Position numbers and translations under genes: made by a program. A stretch of 64,000 nucleotides of DNA, taken from assembly GCF_016862275.1 (NCBI RefSeq), contig NZ_BOMQ01000028.1, positions 62,001-126,000 on the forward strand. The letters run 5' to 3'. The notes below the pieces were generated by a model, which was not told the origin of the DNA, ran no database searches, and saw only the letters and a program-made list of their open reading frames with translations. Position 1 is the first letter of the stretch. Every line of letters begins with the position of its first letter. This DNA is from Actinoplanes nipponensis. Its GTDB lineage: Bacteria > Actinomycetota > Actinomycetes > Mycobacteriales > Micromonosporaceae. Shown here piece by piece: positions 44,533 to 54,924 of the stretch.

Positions 44533-45483
44533 TCAGGCCAGCGCGCGCCGCAGCGCGTCGGTGCGCAACGCCCAGGTCCGGCGCGAGAGCGCGGCCTCGG
44601 CGGCGAACGTCTCCGCCGCGTGGTAACTGCCGGGATGCACGTGCAGCTCGGTGGGCACCCCGGCGGCCATCAGCCGCTGGGCGAACGCGATGTCCTCGTC
44701 GCGGAACAGGTCGACGGCGCCGACGTCGATGAACGCCGGCGGCAGCCCGGTCAGGTCCTCCGCGCGGGCCGGGGCGGCGTACTGGTCGGCCTCCTTGCCG
44801 CCCAGGTACCAGTCCCAGGCCTCGATGTTGCCGGCCCGGTCCCAGATGCCGATGTCGGTGATCTCGTGGCTGGACGCCGTCTCGTTGCGGTCGTCGATCA
44901 TCGGGTAGATCGGCATCATGAACCGCAGCGCCGGCCCGCCCCGGTCGCGGGCGATCAGCGCGGTCGCGATGGCCAGCCCGCCGCCGGCGCTGCCGCCGTA
45001 CAGGGCCAGCCGGTCCGGGTCGATGCCCAGCTCCGCGGCGTGCGCGGCGGTCCAGACCAGGCCCGCGTAGCAGTCCTCGACCGGCGCCGGGTGCGGGTGC
45101 TCCGGGGCCAGCCGGTACTCCACCGACACCACGACCGCCCCGACCTCGTCGCAGAGCAGGGTGGCCGTGGGGTCCTCGCCGGCGACGTCGCCCATGATCA
45201 TGCCGCCGCCGTGGATGAAGTAGATGCCGGGCCGGGCGCCGGTGGCGTCGCGCGGCCGGTAGATCCGCACGGTGATGTCCGGCTCCCCCGGCGGGCCGGG
45301 CACCGTGCGGTCCTCGTTGGTCACGTTCGGGTTCTCCGGCACCTCGATGGCGGCGAACATGGCCTGGACGGTGGCCCGGCGCGCGACGATGTCGGCAATG
45401 GCGTTGAAGCCGCCGGGCAGGGCCTCGAGCAGGCCCTCCAGCGGCACGGCGACCTCGGGGTCGATGAGATGACGACGGGACAT
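44533..45483 (-). CDS. HSL-family alpha/beta-hydrolase esterase
   Basis: Cytosolic carboxylesterase of 316 aa. Oxyanion motif HGGG at 91-94; nucleophile Ser165 in GGSAGG; acid Asp in VDLFRDED and His in HPGSYHAA. These mark the hormone-sensitive-lipase group. AAGGAG precedes the ATG. It follows the Baeyer-Villiger monooxygenase by 22 bp. The pair fits a ketone-to-ester-to-acid-plus-alcohol pathway, as in known BVMO-esterase operons; the ketone is unknown. Confidence 0.9.
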   Translation of the reverse strand: MSRRHLIDPEVAVPLEGLLEALPGGFNAIADIVARRATVQAMFAAIEVPENPNVTNEDRTVPGPPGEPDITVRIYRPRDATGARPGIYFIHGGGMIMGDVAGEDPTATLLCDEVGAVVVSVEYRLAPEHPHPAPVEDCYAGLVWTAAHAAELGIDPDRLALYGGSAGGGLAIATALIARDRGGPALRFMMPIYPMIDDRNETASSHEITDIGIWDRAGNIEAWDWYLGGKEADQYAAPARAEDLTGLPPAFIDVGAVDLFRDEDIAFAQRLMAAGVPTELHVHPGSYHAAETFAAEAALSRRTWALRTDALRRALA

Positions 45484-45505
45484 CGGTGTTCTCCTTCGCG
45501 GATCG

Positions 45506-47116
<1,611 letters not shown>

Positions 47117-47194
47117 CATGCCTCCCGGGGTACGGCTGCGTGCGGGGCTCCGGGGCGGCGCAACGACACTGATCAACTTTGTGACTTACACCAC

Positions 47195-47223
47195 AATCTA
47201 GAATGCATTCTGCATTAGGTCAA
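47195..47223 (-). promoter_or_regulatory. Promoter with operator in its spacer, BVMO operon
   Basis: On the minus strand TTGACC (47218-47223), a 17-base spacer, then TAGATT (47195-47200). The spacer is nearly filled by the palindrome AGAATGCATTCT (47200-47211), a good TetR-type site. No regulator gene lies adjacent. Confidence 0.75.
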
Positions 47224-47281
47224 CCGAGGGTGGCGCCGGCCAACCACTTCAGTCGCCCGCCCCAGGGCCGATAGAGCAGAC

Positions 47282-49288
47282 ATGCGGGCCGGTGGCACCA
47301 GACGGGGTACGAGCGCGGGCTCGCGCGTCTTCCTGGCCTACGCCCTGGCTAGCCTGCTGCTCGTCGGCGTGCTGGGCGGCCTGCTGGTGCAGGGCTACCG
47401 CGACGACGCCGCCCGCCAGGGCCAGGACCAGGGCCGGGCCCAGGCCGCCGTCATCGAGGAGATGGCGGTCGCCCCCGCGCTCGACGGCGCCGACCTGGCG
47501 GCCGGGCTGACCGCGACCCAGCGCCAACGCCTGCAGGAGGCCACCGACCTGGCCATCTTCCACGGCTCGGTGCTCGGCATGCGGCTGCGCAGCTTCGCCG
47601 GCCAGGTCGCCTTCTCCGACGACGGCTCCACCGCCGGCGGCATCCCGGTCTCCGACCCGGCCTTCCGCTCGGCGGTCGGGGGCGCCACCGACGTGGCCGT
47701 GGTCGCCGACGCCCGGCGCAGCGCGGGCATGGTGATCCGGGTGCTGCAACCGGTGATCGCCGGCGCCTCCGGCCAGGCGGTCGGCGTGCTCGAGCTCTAC
47801 CTGCCGTACGACGGGATCGCCGCGCACCTGCGCCGCCAGATGACGGCCACCTACTGGCGGCTCGGCGCCGCGCTGGCCGGGCTGTACCTGGTGCTCGCGC
47901 TGATCGCCTGGTCCACCTCGCGGTCGCTGCGCCGCTACGCCGCCCGCCAGGAGCACGAGGCGCTGCACGACGCCCTCACCGGCCTGCCCAACCGGGCGGC
48001 GTTCCGGGCGCACGCCCGGGAGGCGCTGGCCGCGGGCGCGGCGACCGGCGCCGTCGGGCTGGTCGACCTCAACCGCTTCAAGGAGGTCAACGACACCCTC
48101 GGCCACCACGCCGGCGACGAGCTGCTGATCGTGGTCGCGTCCCGGCTGACGGCGGCGCTGGGCGCCGGCGGCACCGTCGCGCGCCTGGGCGGCGACGAGT
48201 TCGGCCTGATCCTGCCCGGCCTGACCCGCGAGGAGGTGCTCGCGCTGCTCGAGACGGCCCGCGCCGAGCTGGTCCGGGAGACCGTGCTGGACGGCGTGGC
48301 GCTGCGGATCGAGGCCAGCTTCGGCGTGGCGCTGTACCCCGAGCACGGCGCCGAGGTCGAGGAACTGCTCCAGCACGCCGACGCCGCGATGTACCAGGGC
48401 AAGCGCGGCGCCGCCGACATCGTCCTGTACGACCGGGACCAGGTCGCGCACCCCGCGCACTGGCTGGTGGTCCAGGCGGAGCTGCGCCACGCGCTCGAGC
48501 GCGACGAGCTGGTGCTGCACTACCAGCCCAAGGTCCGCCTGGCCGACGACGAGATCACCGGGGTGGAGGCGCTGGTGCGCTGGCAGCACCCGGTGCGCGG
48601 GCTGCTCGCGCCGGCCGAGTTCCTGCCGGCCGCCGAGCAGTCCGGGCTGATCGAGCCGCTCACCGCCTGGGTGCTGCGCCGCGCGCTGGCCGACCAGGCC
48701 GGCTGGGCGGCGCTGGGCCAGCGCTGGCCGGTGGCGGTCAACGTGTCCGCCCGCAACCTGGAGGCCGCCGGCTTCCCGCAGGCCGTGGCCGGGCTGCTGG
48801 CCGAGCACGGCGCCGCGCCCGGGCTGCTGCTGCTGGAGATCACCGAGACCGCGCTGGCCGGCGACGCCGAGACGGCGGCCCGCGCCGTCCTCGAGCTGAC
48901 GGCGCTCGGCATCGGGGTCGCGGTCGACGACTTCGGCATCGGCTACACCAGCCTGTCCCAGCTGCGCACCGTGCCGGTGGCCGAGATCAAGATCGACCGG
49001 AGCTTCGTCACCGGGCTGGACGGCGACCCGCAGAACCAGGCGATCGTCCGGTCGGTGATCGCCCTGGCCCACGGTCTCGGGCTGCGCGTCACCGCCGAGG
49101 GCGTCGAGACGCCCGAGGTCCGGGCGTGGCTGGCCGATGCGGGCTGCGACGACGCGCAGGGCTACCTCTTCGCCCGTCCGCAGGCCTGGCCGCACCTGCT
49201 CGATCTCGTCCTGCACCCCCGGGGCAGCGGCCGGCACGCCCGCGCCGAGCTCGCCACCGCCCCGGACGCCGTCACCGTCCGCACCTGA
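47282..49288 (+). CDS. GGDEF-EAL protein with extracellular sensor region
   Basis: A 668-residue membrane protein for cyclic-di-GMP turnover. Helix 1 at about 18-38, an outer sensor-like domain, helix 2 at about 193-212, then the GGDEF domain (motif intact at 303-307) and an EAL domain (EAL at 429-431, with [30 protein letters not shown] and EGVETPE). Both catalytic sets look complete, so it could make or degrade the messenger. It is followed after 23 bp by a binding-protein gene, which suggests a sensing pair. Confidence 0.93.
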   Translation: MRAGGTRRGTSAGSRVFLAYALASLLLVGVLGGLLVQGYRDDAARQGQDQGRAQAAVIEEMAVAPALDGADLAAGLTATQRQRLQEATDLAIFHGSVLGMRLRSFAGQVAFSDDGSTAGGIPVSDPAFRSAVGGATDVAVVADARRSAGMVIRVLQPVIAGASGQAVGVLELYLPYDGIAAHLRRQMTATYWRLGAALAGLYLVLALIAWSTSRSLRRYAARQEHEALHDALTGLPNRAAFRAHAREALAAGAATGAVGLVDLNRFKEVNDTLGHHAGDELLIVVASRLTAALGAGGTVARLGGDEFGLILPGLTREEVLALLETARAELVRETVLDGVALRIEASFGVALYPEHGAEVEELLQHADAAMYQGKRGAADIVLYDRDQVAHPAHWLVVQAELRHALERDELVLHYQPKVRLADDEITGVEALVRWQHPVRGLLAPAEFLPAAEQSGLIEPLTAWVLRRALADQAGWAALGQRWPVAVNVSARNLEAAGFPQAVAGLLAEHGAAPGLLLLEITETALAGDAETAARAVLELTALGIGVAVDDFGIGYTSLSQLRTVPVAEIKIDRSFVTGLDGDPQNQAIVRSVIALAHGLGLRVTAEGVETPEVRAWLADAGCDDAQGYLFARPQAWPHLLDLVLHPRGSGRHARAELATAPDAVTVRT

Positions 49289-49311
49289 TCCGCCGAGCAC
49301 CGGAGGTCGTA

Positions 49312-50214
49312 ATGAGACACCCCACCCACCGGCGCGCCCGCCTGGCCGCCGCCGGCATCGCGCTCGCCCTGGCCGCGGGCGGCTGCGGCACGGCCTCGGC
49401 CGACACCGACACCACGGCGACCGGCGACGTCGTGGTCGATCAGGAGATCCGCGCGCTGCTGCCGGAGAACGTCCGCCAGCGGGGCAGCATCCAGCTCGCC
49501 ACCGACCCCAGCTACGCGCCGATGGAGTCCTACGCCGCGGACGGCCGCACCATCATCGGCTTCGACGCCGATCTGGCCGCCGCGCTGGGCTCGGTGACCG
49601 GCATCCGGGTGGAGCTGGTCGCCGCCGACTTCGGGTCCGCCCTCGACGAGACGGTCGCGGGCACCTACGACGGGGTGCTGTCCTCGATGACCGACACCGC
49701 CGAGCGCGAGAAGAAGGCCGACTTCATCGACTACTTCTCCGCCGGCACCGCGGTGGTCGTGCAGCGGGGCAACCCGCACGGCATCTCGGACCTCAAGGAC
49801 CTCTGCGGCAAGGTGGTGGCGGTGGAGCGGTCGACCGTGCAGGCCGACCTGCTGCGCCGTTCCCAGCCCGGTTGCGGCGCCGACAAGATGATCGTCAAGA
49901 CCTTCCGGACCAACGCGGACGCGTTGCTGCAGGTGCGCACCGGGCGGGCGGTGGCCATCCTGAACGACTTCCCGCCGGCCGCCTACCTGGCCGCCGACGT
50001 CAAGACCCGGTCCTACTACCAGCTCGCCTCGACCGTGCAGTACGAGCCGGGCCTGCTCGGCCTGGCGGTGGCGAAGGACAACACGGCACTGCGGGATGCG
50101 CTGCGCGCCGCGCTCGACTCGCTGATCCGCTCCGGCCGCTACACGGAGCTGCTGCAGCGCTGGGGCGTGACCAACGGCGCACTGGAGGCGTCGTCGGTCA
50201 ACGGGGGCAGCTGA
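49312..50214 (+). CDS. Family-3 (amino-acid-type) solute-binding lipoprotein
   Basis: Extracellular binding protein of 300 aa. Lipobox LAAGGC gives acylated Cys25; the SBP_bac_3 fold follows (GSIQLATDPSYAPMESYAADGR, IIGFDADLAAALG, VAVERSTVQADLL, GLLGLAVAKDN). Amino acids or other small polar ligands are expected. No permease or ATPase is nearby. It lies directly behind the GGDEF-EAL gene with CGGAGG before the ATG, so it may feed ligand information to that receptor instead of serving transport. Confidence 0.9.
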   Translation: MRHPTHRRARLAAAGIALALAAGGCGTASADTDTTATGDVVVDQEIRALLPENVRQRGSIQLATDPSYAPMESYAADGRTIIGFDADLAAALGSVTGIRVELVAADFGSALDETVAGTYDGVLSSMTDTAEREKKADFIDYFSAGTAVVVQRGNPHGISDLKDLCGKVVAVERSTVQADLLRRSQPGCGADKMIVKTFRTNADALLQVRTGRAVAILNDFPPAAYLAADVKTRSYYQLASTVQYEPGLLGLAVAKDNTALRDALRAALDSLIRSGRYTELLQRWGVTNGALEASSVNGGS

Positions 50215-50230
50215 CGCGTGCGGCCGCTGC

Positions 50231-50479
50231 TCAGGAGCGGGTGTTGCGGGGCAGGGTGGACAGCCGGCGGCCGCGGACCAGCGCCTGGCGGCGGCCGATC
50301 TCCCGGCCGTCGGCGGTGACCTCGACCCCCTCGACCTCGTACCAGTTCTCGCCGTCGCGCTGCACCGGCCGGTTCCAGTCGACCCGTTCGATGCGCAGGG
50401 CCAGCGAGCCGGTGCCGTAGCAGTAGTCGGTCTCCGCGAAGTGGCTCACCGGCCGGTTCGGGCCGCGGTTGGCGTCCAT
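50231..50479 (-). CDS. Small conserved-type protein, XRE partner candidate
   Basis: An 82-residue protein: MDANRGPNRPVSHFAETDYC, then short beta-type segments (ALRIERVDW, NWYEVEGVEVTADG) and a basic end (GRRQALVRGRR). Not recognised by domain. The start at 50479 has GGAG upstream; a longer in-frame start further out is His/Met-rich and unlikely. TGCACGTGC boxes lie upstream. It occupies the position where XRE/DUF5753 regulators often have a small DUF397-type partner gene; this protein does not look like DUF397. Confidence 0.65.
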   Translation of the reverse strand: MDANRGPNRPVSHFAETDYCYGTGSLALRIERVDWNRPVQRDGENWYEVEGVEVTADGREIGRRQALVRGRRLSTLPRNTRS

Positions 50480-50507
50480 GCCTTTACTCCTCAGCGTCCG
50501 GTAATGC

Positions 50508-50517
50508 TGCACGTGCC
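50508..50517. promoter_or_regulatory. TGCACGTGCC box
   Basis: Nine of ten positions match TGCACGTGCA, 29 bp upstream of the 82-aa gene. Other copies lie at 50556 and 51550. Confidence 0.5.
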
Positions 50518-50554
50518 CAAGCATGGACATATGCGCGAACGTAAGCAAGGACAG

Positions 50555-50572
50555 ATGCACGTGCATATGCAC
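50555..50572. promoter_or_regulatory. Overlapping palindromes ATGCACGTGCAT and GTGCATATGCAC
   Basis: Two 12-bp palindromes share six bases, in the gap upstream of the 82-aa gene. The first contains TGCACGTGCA, also found before the XRE gene. Likely a regulator-binding site. Confidence 0.6.
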
Positions 50573-50644
50573 GCGGGACCAAAAGTGGAAGATCCGCCGG
50601 AACGCGTCGACGTTCGGACGATGGACGGCGTGTCGCCGTGACTC

Positions 50645-51520
50645 TCAGCTGGCGATCTGATGCAGCGCGTCACCGAGGATCTCGATGGTGCGCTCCGGCG
50701 GCTCCGCCTCCAGGCAGGCCCGCTCCATGGCGATCAGGTAGTGCTCCACGTCCGCCGGCTTGTCCAGATAGAGGGCCCCGGTCAGCTGCTCGACGTAGAC
50801 CACGTCGGACAGCTCCGGCTCGGCGAACCGCATGATGGCGAACGGGAAGCCGGCCGGCGCCGCGGTCCCCTGATGAAACCGGGCCACCTGGAGCCGGACG
50901 TGCGGCAGCTCCGCGGCCTCCAGCAGGGCCCGCACCTGCGCCCGCATCACCTCCCGGCCGCCGATCTCGCGGCGCAGCACCGCCTCGTCGAGCACGGCCC
51001 AGAACTGCGGCGGATCCGGCCGGGTCAGCACCCGCTGGCGGTTGCGGCGCAGCTCGATGCGCCGCTCGATCTCCGCGGCGGACGCGGCGGCATGCGCGCG
51101 GCGCAGCACCGCGCGGGCATAGTCGGGGGTCTGCAGCAGGCTCGGCACGAAGTGCGCCTCGTACGACCGGATCAGCGACGCCGCCTCCTCCAGCCCCAGG
51201 TAGGACAGGTACCAGGGCGGCACCACCTCGCCGAACTGCCGCCACCAGGCCGGCGCGTTGGCCCGGCGGGCCAGGTTCAGCAGCGCCGTGCTCTCCGGCT
51301 CCCCGACGCCGTAGAGGGCGAGCAGGTCGGCCACGTCGCGCTCCTTGAAGGGCACCCGGCCGAGCTCCATCCGGCTGATCTTCGACTCCGACCCGCGGAT
51401 CTCCCAGCCGGCCGTCTCGCGGCTGATCCCGCGGGCCTGGCGCAGGCGTCGCAGCCGGACGCCGAGCTGAATGCGCAGCGCCGTGGAGCCGCTGCCGTAG
51501 TCCGGTTCAGCCGAAGTCAT
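50645..51520 (-). CDS. XRE-family regulator with DUF5753 domain
   Basis: A 291-residue regulator with N-terminal helix-turn-helix (LRRLRQARGISRETAGWEIRGSESKISRMELG, about 24-56) and the long C-terminal DUF5753 domain (PWYLSYLGLEEAASLIRSYE, FVPSLLQTPDYARAVL, VYVEQLTGALYLD). Such actinomycete regulators usually pair with a small downstream or adjacent gene and affect development or antibiotics. The ATG has GGGAGGAG upstream. A TGCACGTGCA box 29 bp before its start suggests autoregulation. Confidence 0.92.
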   Translation of the reverse strand: MTSAEPDYGSGSTALRIQLGVRLRRLRQARGISRETAGWEIRGSESKISRMELGRVPFKERDVADLLALYGVGEPESTALLNLARRANAPAWWRQFGEVVPPWYLSYLGLEEAASLIRSYEAHFVPSLLQTPDYARAVLRRAHAAASAAEIERRIELRRNRQRVLTRPDPPQFWAVLDEAVLRREIGGREVMRAQVRALLEAAELPHVRLQVARFHQGTAAPAGFPFAIMRFAEPELSDVVYVEQLTGALYLDKPADVEHYLIAMERACLEAEPPERTIEILGDALHQIAS

Positions 51521-51549
51521 TGTCTCCTCCCTGCCTCCTGGTGCCCGCG

Positions 51550-51559
51550 TGCACGTGCA
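51550..51559. promoter_or_regulatory. TGCACGTGCA box before XRE gene
   Basis: 10-bp palindrome 29 bp upstream of the XRE ATG, in the gap shared with the divergent oxidoreductase. The distance equals that of the box before the 82-aa gene. Confidence 0.6.
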
Positions 51560-51673
51560 TACAACCGTGCAGTGTCCACGGAAGATGCGCAACCGTCTGC
51601 ACGATCATCAAGCCGCCCGGGGACACCGGGCCCTGCGGCCGGCGAGGGCGACCGGCGGTGGTACGCAGAACGC

Positions 51674-53110
51674 ATGACACAGACCAGCGAGACCGGCTTC
51701 GACGTGATCGTGCTGGGCGCCGGGCCGACCGGCGAGAACATCGCCGACCGCGCCGTCCGGGGCGGCCTGACCGCCGTCCTGGTCGAGCAGGAGCTCGTCG
51801 GCGGCGAGTGCTCCTACTGGGCCTGCATGCCGTCCAAGGCGCTGCTGCGCCCGGGCGAGGCGGTCCGCGCGGCGCGGCAGGTCGGCGGGGCCGCGCAGGC
51901 GGTGACCGGCGACCTGGACGTCCGCGCCGTCCTCGACCGGCGCGACTCGTTCACCAGCCACTGGTCCGACCAGGGACAGGTGGAATGGGCCACGGGCGCC
52001 GGAATCGCCCTGGTCCGCGGCCACGGCGCGCTGACCGGCGTCCGCGAGGTCACCGTCACGGCGGCGGACGGCGCCGCCACCGTGCTCACCGCCCGCCACG
52101 CCGTCGCGATCGCCACCGGGTCGGACGCGGCTGTGCCGGACATCGACGGACTGCGGGCCGCGCGGCCCTGGACCAGCCGGGAGGCGACCAGCGCCCGGGC
52201 CGTGCCGGAGAGCCTGGCGATCATCGGCGGCGGCGTGGTCGCCACGGAGATGGCCACGGCGTACGCCGGCCTCGGCGCCCGGGTCACCGTGATCGCCCGG
52301 ACCGGCCTGCTGGGCGGGATGGAGCCGTTCGCCGGCGAGCTGGTCACGGCGGCGCTGCGCGAGCGGGGCGTGACGGTGCTGCTCGGCACGGCCACGTCCG
52401 GGGTCACCCGTACGGCGGACGGCGGCGTGGAGATCCGCACCGGCGACGGGACCACCGTCACGGCCGCCGAGGTGCTGGTGGCCACCGGGCGCACGCCGCG
52501 GACCGGCGACATCGGGCTGGAGACGGCCGGGCTCACCCCGGGCGACTGGATCACCGTCGACGACACCATGCGGGTGCCCGGCTCCGACTGGCTCTACGCC
52601 GCCGGCGACGTGACCCACCGGGTGCTGCTCACCCACCAGGGCAAGTACCAGGCCCGGGCGGCCGGCGACGTCATCGCCGCCCGGGCCGCGGGCGCGCCCG
52701 TGTCCGACGCGCCGTGGGGCGCCCACGTCGCCACCGCCGACCACGCGGCCGTCCCGCAGGTCGTCTTCACCGACCCGCAGGTGGCCTCGGTCGGGCTGAC
52801 CGCGGCGGCGGCCCGCGCGGCCGGTCACCGGATCCGCGTCGTGGACTACGACCTGGGCCGGGTGGCCGGCGCGAGCCTGCACGCGGACGGCTACACCGGC
52901 AGCGCCCGGATGGTGGTCGACGAGGAGCGGCGGGTGCTGCTCGGCGTGACCTTCGCCGGGCCGGACGTCGCCGAGCTGCTGCACTCGGCGACGATCGCGG
53001 TCGTCGGCGCGGTGCCGCTGGACCGCCTCTGGCACGCCGTGCCGGCGTACCCCACCGTCAGCGAGATCTGGCTGCGGCTGCTGGAGGCGTACGGGCGGCC
53101 TACGGGCTGA
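51674..53110 (+). CDS. FAD-dependent pyridine nucleotide-disulfide oxidoreductase
   Basis: Flavoprotein of 478 aa in the lipoamide dehydrogenase/mercuric reductase group. FAD site GAGPTG at 15-20; redox pair Cys46-SYWA-Cys51 in GGECSYWACMPSK; NAD(P) site IIGGGVVATE; second FAD motif LYAAGDVTH; C-terminal dimer domain. The catalytic His of the usual HPTxxE block is replaced by Tyr (AYPTVSE), so it is probably not a true lipoamide dehydrogenase. The substrate is unknown. Divergent from the XRE gene; its end overlaps the next gene by 11 bp. Confidence 0.9.
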   Translation: MTQTSETGFDVIVLGAGPTGENIADRAVRGGLTAVLVEQELVGGECSYWACMPSKALLRPGEAVRAARQVGGAAQAVTGDLDVRAVLDRRDSFTSHWSDQGQVEWATGAGIALVRGHGALTGVREVTVTAADGAATVLTARHAVAIATGSDAAVPDIDGLRAARPWTSREATSARAVPESLAIIGGGVVATEMATAYAGLGARVTVIARTGLLGGMEPFAGELVTAALRERGVTVLLGTATSGVTRTADGGVEIRTGDGTTVTAAEVLVATGRTPRTGDIGLETAGLTPGDWITVDDTMRVPGSDWLYAAGDVTHRVLLTHQGKYQARAAGDVIAARAAGAPVSDAPWGAHVATADHAAVPQVVFTDPQVASVGLTAAAARAAGHRIRVVDYDLGRVAGASLHADGYTGSARMVVDEERRVLLGVTFAGPDVAELLHSATIAVVGAVPLDRLWHAVPAYPTVSEIWLRLLEAYGRPTG

Positions 53111-53696
53111 CCACCGGGCGGTAGCGGGCGATGATCACCCCGGTCGTGGTGGTCACGGAGCCCAGCAGGGTCAGCTCCCGGCGCGCCGGGGCGTCCTCGG
53201 CGAACAGCTTCGTGCCGGTGCCCAGCGTCAGCGGGTGGATCAGCAGCACGTACTGGTCGACGAGGCCCGCGGCGGCCAGCGCCCGCACCAGCGTGCCGCT
53301 GCCCAGCACCGCCATGTCCCCGGCCGGGCCGGCCCGCAGCCCGGCGACGCGGCCGGTGACGTCGTCGCCCAGCAGCACGGAGTTCTCCCAGGGCAGGGGG
53401 TCGGAAAGGGTCCGCGAGGCCACGTACTTGGTCTTGCGGTCGAGCACCTCGGTGTACGGGTTGCCGTCGCGCCGGCCGGCCCACGCCCGGTGGAGGCTCA
53501 GGTAGGTGCGGCGGCCGAACAGCATGGCCCCGTCCGCGGCCATGCCCTGGCCCATCGTCTCGAAGGCGACGGGGTCGGCGTACGGGCTCGCCCAGCCGCC
53601 GTAGGGGAAGCCGCCCGTGCGGTCCTCCTCCGCGCTGCCCGGCGCCTGCATGACGCCGTCCAGGGTGATGTTCTCCACGACCACGATCTCGCCCAC
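53100..53696 (-). CDS. Dihydrofolate-reductase/RibD-like protein
   Basis: A 198-residue protein of the RibD C-terminal/dihydrofolate-reductase superfamily (VVVENITLDGVMQAPG at the start, MLFGRRTYLSL, DMAVLGSGTLVRALAAAGLVDQYVLLIHPLTLG). These single-domain proteins use NADPH, with substrates rarely known. The GTG at 53696 is chosen because AGGAGG stands before it; the in-frame extension upstream is not conserved in character. Convergent with the oxidoreductase. Confidence 0.88.
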   Translation of the reverse strand: MGEIVVVENITLDGVMQAPGSAEEDRTGGFPYGGWASPYADPVAFETMGQGMAADGAMLFGRRTYLSLHRAWAGRRDGNPYTEVLDRKTKYVASRTLSDPLPWENSVLLGDDVTGRVAGLRAGPAGDMAVLGSGTLVRALAAAGLVDQYVLLIHPLTLGTGTKLFAEDAPARRELTLLGSVTTTTGVIIARYRPVVSP

Positions 53697-53802
53697 GGCG
53701 GTCCTCCTGCCTCGGGGCCCGCTCCCGTGCGGGCCTGCACCGCCTACACGAACGGGCGGTCCTCGGATCGACAATCCGCCGGCGCCGACTATCGTGTGGT
53801 GA

Positions 53803-54135
53803 ATGCCCAACGACGCCGTGGTCACGTACGAGCAGGTCGACGCCGATGGTCTGGTGGTCGCCGTCCTCTCCGGGGAGATGGACCTGGACCGGGCCGACGC
53901 GGTCCGCGACAGCCTGGCCGCCGCGGCGGCCGCCGGCGAGTGCCGCTACCTCAACGTGGACGTCAGCGACGTCACCTTCATCGACTCGTACGCGCTGGGC
54001 GCCCTGGTCAGCGCGCGCAACACCGCGGCCAGCAACGGGGTGTCGCTGACCCTGACCAACCCCTCGCAGCCGGTCCGCAAGGCCATCCAGGTGACCGGCC
54101 TGAACCACGTGTTCGGCCTGCCCGCCACCAGCTGA
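53803..54135 (+). CDS. STAS-domain anti-sigma factor antagonist
   Basis: A 110-residue SpoIIAA-like protein that binds an anti-sigma kinase and is inactivated by phosphorylation. The target is Ser62 in VTFIDSYALGALV. It has no ribosome-binding site; a TCGACA-N16-TATCGT promoter (53768-53795) places the transcription start at the ATG, so the message is probably leaderless. No RsbW-type kinase gene is in the window. Confidence 0.85.
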   Translation: MPNDAVVTYEQVDADGLVVAVLSGEMDLDRADAVRDSLAAAAAAGECRYLNVDVSDVTFIDSYALGALVSARNTAASNGVSLTLTNPSQPVRKAIQVTGLNHVFGLPATS

Positions 54136-54152
54136 CCGGGGAGCCCGAGGGC

Positions 54153-54776
54153 ATGGACTACCGCCGCACCTACCGCGCCGCCGCCGTCTCCTTCGCCGAC
54201 CTGGTGTCCCGCCTGCCCGCGCAGAGCTGGGAGCGCCCGGGCGTCGGCGCGTGGAGCGTGCGGGAGCTGGTCGGGCACACGACCAGCTCGGCGCTGCGCC
54301 AGGTGCCCCGGGTGCTCGCCTCCCCCGGCGGCACGGTGGACCTCGAGCGTCCGGAGCACTACTGGGCGTACGCCCGGTCGGCGCCGCCGGAGCTGTACGC
54401 CGCCGCGACGGCCGCGTCGTCGGCCGACGCGCGGGAGACCGGGCTGTGGCTGGGCGACGACGCCGCCGCCCGGGTCGGTGAGCTCGCCGGTCAGGCCACG
54501 GCGGCGCTGGCCGCCGTCCGCGACGACGACGTGATCGCCACCGCGGCGGGCGGGATGCGGGTCCGCGACTGGATCGCCACCCGGACCTTCGAGCTGGTGG
54601 TGCACGGCATGGACCTCGCCGCCGCCGGGCCGGTGGCCGCCGACCTGCCGCCGAACGCCGTGGCCGAGGCCGTGACGCTGGCCGCGCGGATCGCCGCGGC
54701 GGTCGGTGACGGCCAGACCGTGCTGCGCGCGCTCACCGGCCGCGCCGCCCTGCCGGAGGGCTTCTCCGTGGTCTGA
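54153..54776 (+). CDS. Maleylpyruvate-isomerase/DinB-like mycothiol-dependent protein
   Basis: A 207-residue four-helix protein of the mycothiol-dependent maleylpyruvate isomerase N-terminal family (SWERPGVGAWSVRELVGHTT). Metal ligands are likely His42, Glu147 and His151 (TFELVVHGMD). Such proteins use mycothiol, the actinobacterial thiol, in isomerisation or transfer. The substrate is unknown. It starts 17 bp after the STAS gene and may share its transcript. Confidence 0.8.
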   Translation: MDYRRTYRAAAVSFADLVSRLPAQSWERPGVGAWSVRELVGHTTSSALRQVPRVLASPGGTVDLERPEHYWAYARSAPPELYAAATAASSADARETGLWLGDDAAARVGELAGQATAALAAVRDDDVIATAAGGMRVRDWIATRTFELVVHGMDLAAAGPVAADLPPNAVAEAVTLAARIAAAVGDGQTVLRALTGRAALPEGFSVV

Positions 54777-54924
54777 GCCGGCCACTGTGGACGGCCGCCC
54801 GGGCGGGCGGACAACGTGACCAGGTGCACACTTTGTGACCTCCCGTGGGACTCAGGACGGTCGGGCCGCGCTCTAGAGTGGCAGTTCGATCCGGCTCGAT
54901 TCCGTCCCGCCGACGAGGAGAAGC

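Noticed and set aside
47249..49300. Long minus-strand open frame (683 codons) opposite GGDEF-EAL
   Set aside because: Shadow frame; the plus strand holds all catalytic motifs of two domains.
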